From positions 124,001-188,000 of the forward strand of contig SSNU01000106.1 of the NCBI GenBank assembly GCA_012064415.1: DNA of 64,000 nt. Reading direction: 5' to 3'. Every line of letters starts with the position of its first letter. Positions within the stretch are counted from its first letter, which is position 1. This DNA is from Gyrodactylus bullatarudis. Lineage: Eukaryota; Platyhelminthes; Monogenea; Gyrodactylidea; Gyrodactylidae. Below, piece by piece: positions 55,100 to 64,000 of the stretch. Both the position numbers and the translations under genes were made by a program. The notes beneath the pieces were generated by a model. It was not told the origin of the DNA. It searched no databases and saw nothing but the letters and a program-made list of their open reading frames with translations.

Positions 55100-55615
55100 A
55101 ATATTTAGAAATTATTTCAAGTATTGAAAAAACAAGAGTTTTATATTTACACTGAATACATATTTCTTAAAGCTTCATCAGCAGTGTTACTTTAAAAATG
55201 GAAATTATAAATATAATCATTGAAATAAAGAAATTACAAATATAAGAATGAATAAGAAGATAATGCAAGCTGAAAAAAACACCTCTCAAAGAACACTTCA
55301 GTTCATAAACATTTGACGGACAATAATCATAATGCTGACTATTCCAATTTTTCAATATTTTATAAGAACTCAGGTGATGACAGCACTGATCTCTGAAATT
55401 CTTTATTAATACTATTAAACCAGATCTGTGTGTTCAAAAGAACCATATATATTCTCTTATATTACCCTGGCCTATGTGAGCTTCTTCACCCTTTTTTCTC
55501 TTCAATTTTGCTATTAATGTTGAGTTTTTGGGTGTTGATGAAGCTTTAAGAAATATGTATTCAGTGTAAATATAAAACTCTTGTTTTTTCATTACTTCAA
55601 ATAATTTCTAAATGC
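55100..55615. mobile_element. two Penelope-like ends joined head-to-head
   Basis: The left part (55100-55290) is the 3' untranslated end in minus orientation; the right part (about 55290-55615) is a GIY-YIG tail fragment (GDDSTDL...) plus 3' end in plus orientation, ending with the shared TGGCCTATGTGAGC word. The outermost about 75 bp on each side are inverted copies (TTTATATTTACACTGAATAC on the left). Such inverted pseudo-LTR arrangements are known for Penelope-like elements. Confidence 0.75.
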
Positions 55616-55679
55616 AAATTAGTGGATTTTCGGACGTATACACAAAATTACGTGAATCTCTGGTATATAAAAAAACTAA

Positions 55680-56318
55680 TATTGATATGAAGTTGGGTAT
55701 CTATGATTTTTACAGAAATCTCGATATTTTCATCAAGAATTCGAATTTGTTAAATGAATCCTACTCATGTTGCCCACTTTTACGATTTGAAATTTCGATT
55801 TGGCTCCAAAAACCCATTTTTTCGAACTTTGAACCGAAAATTTTTATTGATTTGAAACTTGGAGGGTGATCAGAAGAGTTTTTTCAAGATCAAAATTAGA
55901 CAAGAAAATCCGTTCAACTGAATCTCATCTGATGCATAGCCTTTTTATCGTTTGGGGGATGAATTTAAATTTTTTGATCCTTTTCACTACTTGAAAATCA
56001 ATGAAATTTCGATAATTCAAAATCCCTCGAAAATGAGGTAACTGTCTAATCTTGATCCTGAAAAACCTCTTTTGATCAACCTCCAAATCAATAAACATTT
56101 TCAGTTCAAAGTTCGAAAAAATTAAATTTTGGCGTCAAATGGGAAAAATGACCATAGTTTTCATTGAAAAATTTTTTTTCAGAAATTTTCTCTTCGTCTG
56201 GTAAAAGTGGGCAACATGAGTAGGATTCCAAACAGTCTTCCAAAAAAAATTCGAATTCTTGATGAAAATATCGAGATTTCTGTAAAAATCATAGATTCCC
56301 AACTTCATATCAACCAAA
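55680..56318. repeat. fold-back element, family A (long clean inverted ends)
   Basis: The ends are inverted over about 75 bp: TTGATATGAAGTTGGGTATC, then TTTACAGAAATCTCGATATT and AAGAATTCGAATT on the left, mirrored by the right end finishing CCCAACTTCATATCAA. The core also folds back (GTGATCAGAAG / CTTTTGATCAACC). No coding capacity; several open frames here are repeat artefacts. Confidence 0.82.
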
Positions 56319-59300
56319 TTTATGTAAGATATTTCGAGTTATTTTTCCAATTTTTGCATTCAACAGCAATAAAAAGATCTGATTACTTACAAGTGAAGTT
56401 TTTATTCTTTGGATTTTTCGTTTAATGATTGTTTAAACATACTTTTATTTCATAAATGATTGAATATATTAAAACAAAAACATGCAGCCATTAGAATCCT
56501 CTCAATAAACTGGATTGGATGTTTGTAGCCAAGTAAAAAATCGGAAATTCAAAAAGTCCACTTCTTGAATTTTCAATGGATTCTACGTAATCTCAAAATT
56601 TTCTTAATTTCAAAGCCCCTGTCTGTCATCACTAGAGCTCATACCCATAATATTTATATGATTTAAAAATAATATTTTTCGATTTTAACACTTGATCGTG
56701 CAAATCTTATAGAAACTACTTACAAGTAAAAAAGAAATAAAAGATCAATAACTTATTAAAAAATACAACTTATTAAAAAACCCTCTTACTCGCGGTCCTA
56801 GGTTCAAACCCTCCCACATTGAACACTCTTTTCCTGTTCTCCTAATTGTACAATGATTACACTAAAAATATTTCTATTGAATGTTTCAATTTCAAAAGAA
56901 AAATGTCCTGTTTATGGAAGAGTTCATAGATTTTAACCAAAATAAAATAGTTCTTAAAAAGTTAGCAGGGCTATCAGTTCCTAGATTATTCACACGTGTT
57001 GTATCTTCTTTTATATTCTGACAATATTGCCTGGTAATAAATTTTTCATATGATTTTCCTGGCATACGCTGTACAGGACGAACTAAAGAGAAATTAACGC
57101 ACATTTCTCGTAAATTCGAGGACATTTAATTCTATTCGAATAAAAACTCGGTTACTATGAACAGATTTTGGCGTAATTTTATAGTCAGTCAGAAAGAAAA
57201 AGACATAAAAATATGTTTATTTTTCACATTGAGTCAGCTACCTAGCTCAACTGACAAAGTACAAAAAATATTGCTCTTCAATAGTATTTTTAAAATAATA
57301 TCTCTAATAAATGATTATAACTATTCTCGTGTTTTTTTGGAAACCCACTTGAAATAATACCTACCGAATACGACATTAAATCTTCCTACACTTTAGAAAA
57401 TTAAAAACAAGACAAAAGAAGATTTAAATCACAAAATCTACAGACCCAAATTGGGTTAAGACCAGATATAGATCTAAGAGTATTGTAAGAATCAATATTG
57501 GGATAGAAAGAATGGAAAAAATCATACGAGATTGAGCTTGATTCAAATTAGGCAATAGTGAATAATTGTAATGTCAAAGCTTTGTAAGCTTTTGGTCGTA
57601 TGTTTACAGTTTTTGAAATTTTTTTCATTGTAAAAAGTAACGATAGGATCAATTTTAATTATCTTTAACACTAAAACCTAGGCCCAAAGAAATTTGGCTC
57701 ATTCCGCTTTGCAATTTGAGAAATTAGAATTTTTTTAGTGAAACTTTAAGTAAAATAGTGTTTTTTAAATAAATTTCCCCTCAACAATCTAACGGTCATA
57801 GGCTTCCAATAATAGAAAAATATAGATTAAATAGGAAAAAGAGTAATCAAGACTAAATTTTAGGTTCATCAGGTTCATCACTGGTGACTGATAATGATGA
57901 AATTGTCAAAACTCAACGTTTGCTTCTCTTTTTCTGGCATCTACTTGAAGCAGTTTTTCTCTAGAAATTTCTCAAGATGAAAATTTCTATTCCAGCCACT
58001 GACAAGGAAATATATATCTCATATGTCTGCACATAAAAGTGTTTCTTTTTAATGCACGAATGAGTTCTAGAAGGAAAAATTTAATTCTGAGTTTATTTTC
58101 TTTCAGTAAACTTTTTTTATTTCGTCATTTCCATATAGAAGTCAAGCGTTCCTCGAAGCTCTCTTGCTTTCATCACTTTATCTGTATAATTTGTAGCTCT
58201 ATTTCGTAATTGATTAAAAATCAACTGGTTTAGATCTAATATACACATTTTAGATCAGTATGGTTCTCAAGGACAGTAAATTTGAGTATAAATTTTGATT
58301 TCTCATCAACTTAGAATGGACATTTGCGAAGCGAGCTCTAAGACAAAAATGAAAAGACGTTAATTGTTGAATGGACGAGGATTTATTTGCTTTAGATAAA
58401 AGTGCCAAGATATCGCCAATACTAGTGATTTTTAGAAGACTAGGTATAAAGTTAATATCCTTCAACTTCTAAATTACAAAACTTTTGCCAATTGAAAGAG
58501 ACAATTAGATTGTTTGGCCTTATTTTAAGAATTATCTTGAAGTCTACGTTAACTAATCAATTGTTTTCTTTATATTCCAAAGTGTATCAAGTATAGAATG
58601 ATTTGAATGTAAGTGTAGATTCCTTTTATTGATATAAATATGTTATTATTTTGTATTTACACAAATTTTAATCTTTCATTTTGATGATGTTCTCAGTCGG
58701 ATAATCTCCCTTCTGAATGTTGACGGTGTGTAACTTTGATGAATTGAGAAACATTGAAAAAATCGTCATAATGACCACTTAAAGGGCCCAGTCCGTCTTT
58801 TTTCCATGACATGAAGGAAAACTCTTCATGTTTTCAAGTTACGACAAACAATGGTTAACTAAATCCTCATTTCGTTATGAAAACAAATGTTAAACACACT
58901 CACCTGGAAGAACATTCTGTGTGGTGGGAAAGAAGAAAGAGACACAAGTTCCTTTTATTCCTATTCTTTGACAAGACTCAAAAAACAAGTCAATTGATTA
59001 AAGGCTTGCTTGACATTGAGGGCCTGTTCACAAATCGTTTTGATTAAACAGAAATGCCATATTTCTTTAGAGTAACATGATTTAATTATTAAAATTAAAA
59101 AAAAATCTTAATAAACGAATTAAATGAGATTTAGTAGAAAAGCCATGATCATCACACCAAACAAAGTCAATCAAGGATATAAAAAAACCATTGATGAGAA
59201 CACATTAACAAATAAAAAGAGAATCTAACACACACACTGGAATATGTACCCTTAATTCAATAGCCTAGAGACAAGTTTTACAATAAAACAAAATGTTTTT

Positions 59301-60942
59301 TTTTATTTTCAAATAATTTGATTATAATCATCAACGAATGAATAATGCATTTTTACAAAGGTTGGTGAGGGTACAACCGTTCAACAATAAGCTTTGAATT
59401 GGTTACTGTAAAAACAACAATTTTCAACTGATAAGATTCCGCAAGTGACGGGACAGATGTATTTTTCAATGTCTGAGATATTCATTGCCTTAACAAGTAC
59501 TTGAAATAATGGATTTTTTGTAAAACTTGAATATCTACGCTATTTCTAGGCAAATATCTCACTCAGACTTGAATCCAATGCCCGGCGGGCTTCCAATAAT
59601 ACCTAACTTTGTTAGTGGCGAGGTTTGATTCGTTTAAAGAGTACCGTTAAGAATCAGGAAAAATACCGAATTTATTGATGCTATCTTTTATATCTTTACT
59701 CGGATTTGCGAAGCTAAATCTTTACATCAGGCTGAAGAAATACTTTTGTATTAAGAAAGATTTCAAGATGGGAAGGGGGAAATGATCAAATTTAATCTGG
59801 AAAAAGAACCAACTTCAAATTCATTGAATTCATTCTCAAATGACAAAAGTAAACCAATAATAAGCCTGGGGATTCTCATTATAATCAATATATAAATCTG
59901 ATCTATGATCCATCAAAGATCATTTCGTTTTTTGATTGATTCCCATTCAAGCAAAGAAAATGCAAAGAAATCAAACAAAATAATCAAATAATGAATAAAA
60001 GTTTAAATGACCCTTCCCTCAGAGTCGTTTTGACTGGTTTTCATGCATGAAAGAGATTCAAAATTTATACTGTCTTCTTTGAAGCCGCACAATTTTCAGA
60101 TGATCTTTCGCTCTTGTAGATTATTTCCTTATACTTCTTCCAATGTATTAATATTCTCTGAGTTTTAAATACAATTTAATTCTAATTCTGATTTCAGAAA
60201 ACTAATTTCTTTAATTTAAAGCGTTGTTTTTGAATAAGAGAGATGATTAAACTATGATTTTTAAAACAAAAATATTTTAATTATCCCACAAGATTCTTCT
60301 AACAGAAGATAGAAGATCAATAATAATAGCTTTTATTTAATAATCATATGATTTCACCTGTCTTTAATTAATTTTCATATGAAACTGAATGAGAAATTGA
60401 AATTTTTTTGCAAACAAGTTCAAAAATCTCGCGTTTCTCTACGAAAAATTCTCCTTTTTTTGTATAAAACTTTAGCAATTAAAAAAACAATGAACATTTC
60501 AGAGTTGGATTTTTTAAATTTTGAGACATTTCTAATGTTCGAGTGATTTTTTATAATAAATAATTTTTATTTGAAAAAATTAGTAAAATAGTTATGAGTA
60601 TCTGGTACATAGTTCGAGATAATATGTACAATTTGTGAGATCTTCTAAGTTTTTAAAAACGTTAAAATTTAATTGGAATCTGTGTCTAAGAGGGTGCAAG
60701 GTAGTCAAAAGCACAGTAAAACCTCTTGAGGAGCGTAGATTATAACAGCGTTCAGGAGGAGGGGAAATCTTGTGGTAAACTGTGAGTTGAAAATTTTTGT
60801 TGATTTCAAGTTGTGAGAGGAAATGTTATTTTTCAGGATGACCATTAGACAAGAAGACTAAAAATGGCCGTAGATATTTTGAAAAACACTCCATCTTCGT
60901 GTCAAAGTCTACTTACAATAAAAATATTTCTATTGAAACATT
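56319..60942. other. 4.6 kb intergenic, no gene recognised
   Basis: AT-rich throughout. Short frames (up to about 77 codons) have no family features. At 56785-56820 the words GGTCCTAGGTTCAAACCC resemble a tRNA B-box, but no A-box or cloverleaf was found. A family A core fragment begins near 60780. Confidence 0.45.
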
Positions 60943-61048
60943 TACCCCTTAAATTAAGTATTATTTATCTAGACCAATCAGAATGCAGCAGGTGATTTCT
61001 ATATATTTAGATAGGTCGACATAAATAATACTTAATTAGCGGGTAAAT
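60943..61048. repeat. 106-bp inverted repeat (small MITE)
   Basis: The ends TTTACCCCTTAAATTAAGTA and TACTTAATTAGCGGGTAAA are inverted, and the match continues through TTATTTATCTAGACC. The words AATATTTCTATTGAAAC and GTTTCAATAAAAATA flank it on either side. Type unknown. Confidence 0.55.
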
Positions 61049-61301
61049 TTTTGTGTTTCAATAAAAATAAGATGTTTCAATAAAAATATTTTAACTGTAT
61101 TATTTTCTGTTCATTTTTACTGCTCGAAAATTGATAAGTTGAGATGATCCGAAAAAAAAATCAGTTCAAAATGACGGGTTTATTAATAAGAATAATTATT
61201 TCCCTTGTGTAATGGTGATTTTGAAAAATAACGTTTGATCACCTTGAAATTGATAGTTTTAAAAAAGAGAAAAAATCGCGCCAATTAAAAAGTGTCTTGA
61301 A

Positions 61302-61724
61302 TCAGTGAAAGTGTACCTTTTTGATTTGGTTACCAAAAAATCTTTGGAAAATTACGATTTTTGTAAAAATAATGAATTCATCGATTTTTTCCTCTCTATA
61401 TAGATCAAGTGATGTTGCATTGAAAATAAATCTTAACAGTTCAAATTTTATATTATCAATAATAAAATTTTTAAAATCTTTTCGACTGTTATGAAAAGTT
61501 TTCTTGACATCTTGGTTATCGATAAAATGTGATAAAATTATCAAAGTAGCCATTTCGAGCAGATGTTCTTGAAAAGGAGGTGAAAAGATAAAAACGTGGG
61601 AAAGATCAGACTGTATCCCCATCAAGAAAGTTTGCCGGAAATTTGACCAACAAGTTCGATCAACACCTGCCCTGCCTCGAATTGTATGGCGATTTCTATG
61701 TTTTATCAGTTTAATTATATGCAT
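61302..61724 (-). CDS. open frame of 140 codons, unrecognised
   Basis: ATG-started frame with a less AT-rich N-terminal part (RNRHTIRGRAGVDRTCW, then IFSPPFQEHLLEMATLI). No domain recognised. The left part overlaps a family A repeat-like tail, so the frame is probably at least partly repeat-derived. Low confidence as a gene. Confidence 0.2.
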   Translation of the reverse strand: MHIIKLIKHRNRHTIRGRAGVDRTCWSNFRQTFLMGIQSDLSHVFIFSPPFQEHLLEMATLIILSHFIDNQDVKKTFHNSRKDFKNFIIDNIKFELLRFIFNATSLDLYREEKIDEFIIFTKIVIFQRFFGNQIKKVHFH

Positions 61725-61859
61725 GAAAATATTTTATTATTGTTTCATTCAATTCGATGATTATCGTATTATAAAGAATCATATTTCAAATTAGGAATCA
61801 AAGTTTAGTTTTTTAGTATTCAAATTAATATTTCATCAAGTTAAAAAGGGGTTCTTTCT

Positions 61860-62225
61860 GAAAATCATTCCAAAAATAACCCCAAAAATTTCCGACTCCT
61901 TCAGATTTTCGACGTCACAGAGCATGATAATCTCCGAGTAAGCTGTTTTCAAGGAGATTACTTTGTATTCATTCGGGACATTATTTTCAGGAGAAGCTTC
62001 TAACTCTGATGTTTACAGGGATATCCATTAAAAAACCTACAAGAGCATTGTAGTTTGCTGAAATTAAAAACTCTTCTTATTTCACTATTGCGATCTTGAG
62101 AAACATAAAATAAATCTTTTTTAGGGCTAGCAAAAATTTGTAAAAGCCTAGATTTTTCGCATAAGATTCTTCCCCTCAAAGGTTCTATAGAAGGAGAAAG
62201 TGATGAGAATTTCTCCTTCACCCAC
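61860..62225 (-). pseudogene. SWIM zinc-finger transposase-like relic
   Basis: The minus-strand translation contains FYVSQDRNSEIRRVFNF and then LQCSCRFFNGYPCKHQ, which fits the SWIM zinc finger pattern CxCx(n)CxH common near the C-terminus of MULE-type transposases. A frameshift right after CKHQ leads into SELEASPENNVPNEYKVISL. On its upstream side it joins directly to a Penelope GIY-YIG fragment. Broken and probably inactive. Confidence 0.55.
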
Positions 62226-62395
62226 ACATCTGTGCTGTCATCCCCTGGGTTTTTGTATAAAACGGAAAATTTTGAAATTGAAGCAGCATGGTTTTCCTGT
62301 TATAAAGAGAGACCACTGATGATCCTTTTGGTTCTAAATATATTTTCTTACATATTTCTAAATTATGTATTTAAGTGGATTTTCGGACGTTTTTG
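62205..62395. mobile_element. Penelope-like fragments, opposed
   Basis: On the minus strand (62300-62205) the GIY-YIG tail reads SISKFSVLYKNPGDDSTDVW, matching the copy at 52766-53026. On the plus strand from about 62310, ACTGATGATCC and GTGGATTTTCGGACGT match the 3' end of the copy at 55540-55650. This repeats the opposed arrangement at 55100-55615. Confidence 0.65.
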
Positions 62396-62859
62396 AACAT
62401 ATACGTGAATCACTCGAACATGATATATTTTTTGAGGTAGAGAGATGATTTTCTTTGTCTAACAATTCGCTAAGCTCAAAAAAAACCTTGAAGAAAGTAA
62501 TTTGGATATTATCTCAGGTCTTTTAGATTAGTTTCAACATTATTTGATTTTTATTATATTAATTCGGTTTACTTGTAAGTAGTTAGTGTAAGAGTCTTTT
62601 GGTAAATCCGTGTATTAAAAAATGATCTTAAAAAAGTTTTTAGGCTATATTTTTTGAGGCTCTACTTATCTTGAATAAAAAATTAACAATGTACGATTTT
62701 AAAGCGGATCTTTGGACATGTTTGAAGATTTTAATCGTATCCTCAAATACAATACAAACGGATTAAGTCCAGGGAAGTACGAAAATAATAAGATTTAAGA
62801 ATGAAAATCTTAATTGAATATTGAAATAGAAGTAAAGATATATTAACACCAAATATACA

Positions 62860-63700
62860 TTTCTTAAAGGATCATCATTGGTATCACTTTAAAAATGATA
62901 AGAGTTAAATAATTGAATGAAAATAATAATTTACAAATATGAAAGAAATAGTAAACGTTTAAGAATTAATCAAGAATAAATGCAAGCTGAAAAAACACCA
63001 AAACTCTCCATTAAATAGCAACAGTGGAGAGAAAAGTGAAAAAGCTCACATAGGCCAAGGTAGTTGAAGATTATACGAATAGTTTTTCTGAACACATAGA
63101 TTGGGTCTGTATTGATTGATAAAGAATTTCTTCTTTACCCTTATGAATCAAACTGAACAATCTCTGTGTTTTAAATACAATTTTCAATTTTATATTATTA
63201 AAATTTTGATCTATGAGATTATTAAGTCTTCTTCTTATATCCTTTCAAGTTAAGCTTCATGAAAATAGTAATTTTATCCACCTCTTCTGTTTCTACAACC
63301 TCATCTCTAACCATAGGTTGATTGATGAATTTGTCCACAAATTTTGCTGGATAACCATTTTCAATCAAACATGACTTCGAATTCTCTATTTCATTTGTCC
63401 ATTCCTCAGGACATGCGATTCTTCTTATCGGAGAAGACTGAAACTAGCATAATGAAGATACTTCCCGTTACCAGTCTTCTTCTTCTTTTCTGGTTAGTTT
63501 GACGTCTAGGAAACTCAAAATACCATTAGATTCTCTTTCCATAGTGAATTTAATATTCGGATGAAATGAGTTCATCTTGAAGAAAAAATCCTCTATTTAT
63601 ACATCAGGTTTCATCAGAATAAAAGTGTCATCGACATATCTAATGTAAACATCAGTGAAATAAGCAATTGAATAAGCTTAATTTTGAGTGATTCTACAAT
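62860..63700 (-). pseudogene. Penelope-like retroelement, reverse transcriptase to 3' end (degenerate)
   Basis: Reading leftwards from 63700: TDVYIRYVDDTFILMKPDV has the catalytic YVDD box. After a stop, HPNIKFTMERESNGILSFLD continues the reverse transcriptase. Then a linker includes WTNEIENSKSCLIENGYP, a degenerate piece like LNNLIDQNFNNIKLKIV and, with the GIY-YIG core largely deleted, KKKFFINQYRPN and LQLPWPM before the stop and shared 3' UTR. Several stops and shifts make it dead. The 5' part would lie further right. Confidence 0.8.
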
Positions 63701-64000
63701 GGCTAATTCAGATGATCGAAATTCCCTTCAGTTTAAATCTTGGGTATTATTGGTCATTAATAGAGCATCAAAAATATGACCTGAAAAACTATTTTATTGA
63801 ATCCTTAAGAAGAGTAGCTTATGATAAAAATTCCCTACTCTCAGCTTTTAGGAACTGTGATAACACAGTAGGATCGAAATTTTGTGTTGATTTCCGATCT
63901 CTAATTATATTTCCTAAATTGTGTTTGGTTTTTGAGATAAATTGAAAAAACCGAATTTGAGAATTCAAAATTAAAAAATAATTTCAACCAATTAATTATC
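63701..64000. other. window end, possibly further repeat
   Basis: A plus-strand frame at 63688-63945 overlaps the Penelope relic and has no recognisable motif. No supported feature; upstream parts of the minus-strand Penelope copy might continue here. Confidence 0.3.

Noticed and set aside
56785..56820. tRNA gene or tRNA-derived SINE
   Set aside because: Only a B-box-like word (GGTTCAAACCC) is visible; no A-box, acceptor stem or anticodon arm could be laid out.
63688..63945. 85-codon plus-strand frame at the window end
   Set aside because: Overlaps the minus-strand Penelope relic and shows no motif.
1..64000. CRISPR array or prokaryotic operon
   Set aside because: No regularly spaced direct repeats; genes are spliced and metazoan.

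Overview
The window comes from an animal nuclear genome. It is AT-rich, its genes carry GT-AG introns, and it encodes animal-specific proteins: Jagunal, protein phosphatase inhibitor 2, an MGAT5-type Golgi glycosyltransferase, an IER3IP1/Yos1-like protein, mitochondrial ribosomal protein L11 and a goliath-family RING ligase. It is packed with eukaryotic transposons (piggyBac, hAT-like, Ginger-like, Penelope-like, LINE and mariner-like relics). The animal is probably an invertebrate, but sequence alone does not name the clade. A GT18 (MGAT5) gene argues against flies. Several introns are only 28-31 nt, while others in the same window exceed 7 kb.

Layout. Positions 1-15.1 kb are compact. In order: a possible terminal exon (33-246), JAGN1 (-), PPP1R2 (+), a BTB protein (-), MGAT5 (-, 11 exons, 4387-12773, a piggyBac copy in its intron 9), IER3IP1 (+), an unrecognised 210-aa protein (+) and MRPL11 (-). 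Three neighbouring pairs are divergent with 128-268 bp between start codons, so shared promoters are plausible. From 15.3 to 47.4 kb lies one gene, a goliath-like membrane RING-H2 ubiquitin ligase of 7 exons and 887 codons. Its introns hold most of the repeats: long palindromic fold-back elements, TTAA-flanked piggyBac MITEs, a hAT-like MITE nested in one of them, a Ginger-like element split by an assembly gap, and a LINE relic. From 47.5 to 64 kb no complete gene was found. This part holds a DDE transposase relic, several Penelope-like (GIY-YIG) copies, some inverted head-to-head, a SWIM zinc-finger relic, and one candidate orphan terminal exon.

Function. Several resident genes act in the secretory and endomembrane system (JAGN1 and IER3IP1 in the ER and early secretory pathway, MGAT5 in Golgi N-glycan branching, goliath in endosomes). 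This may be coincidence. Exon structures were built by eye from splice signals, reading phase and family motifs. For MGAT5 and goliath every exon junction keeps the frame, which is the strongest internal support.
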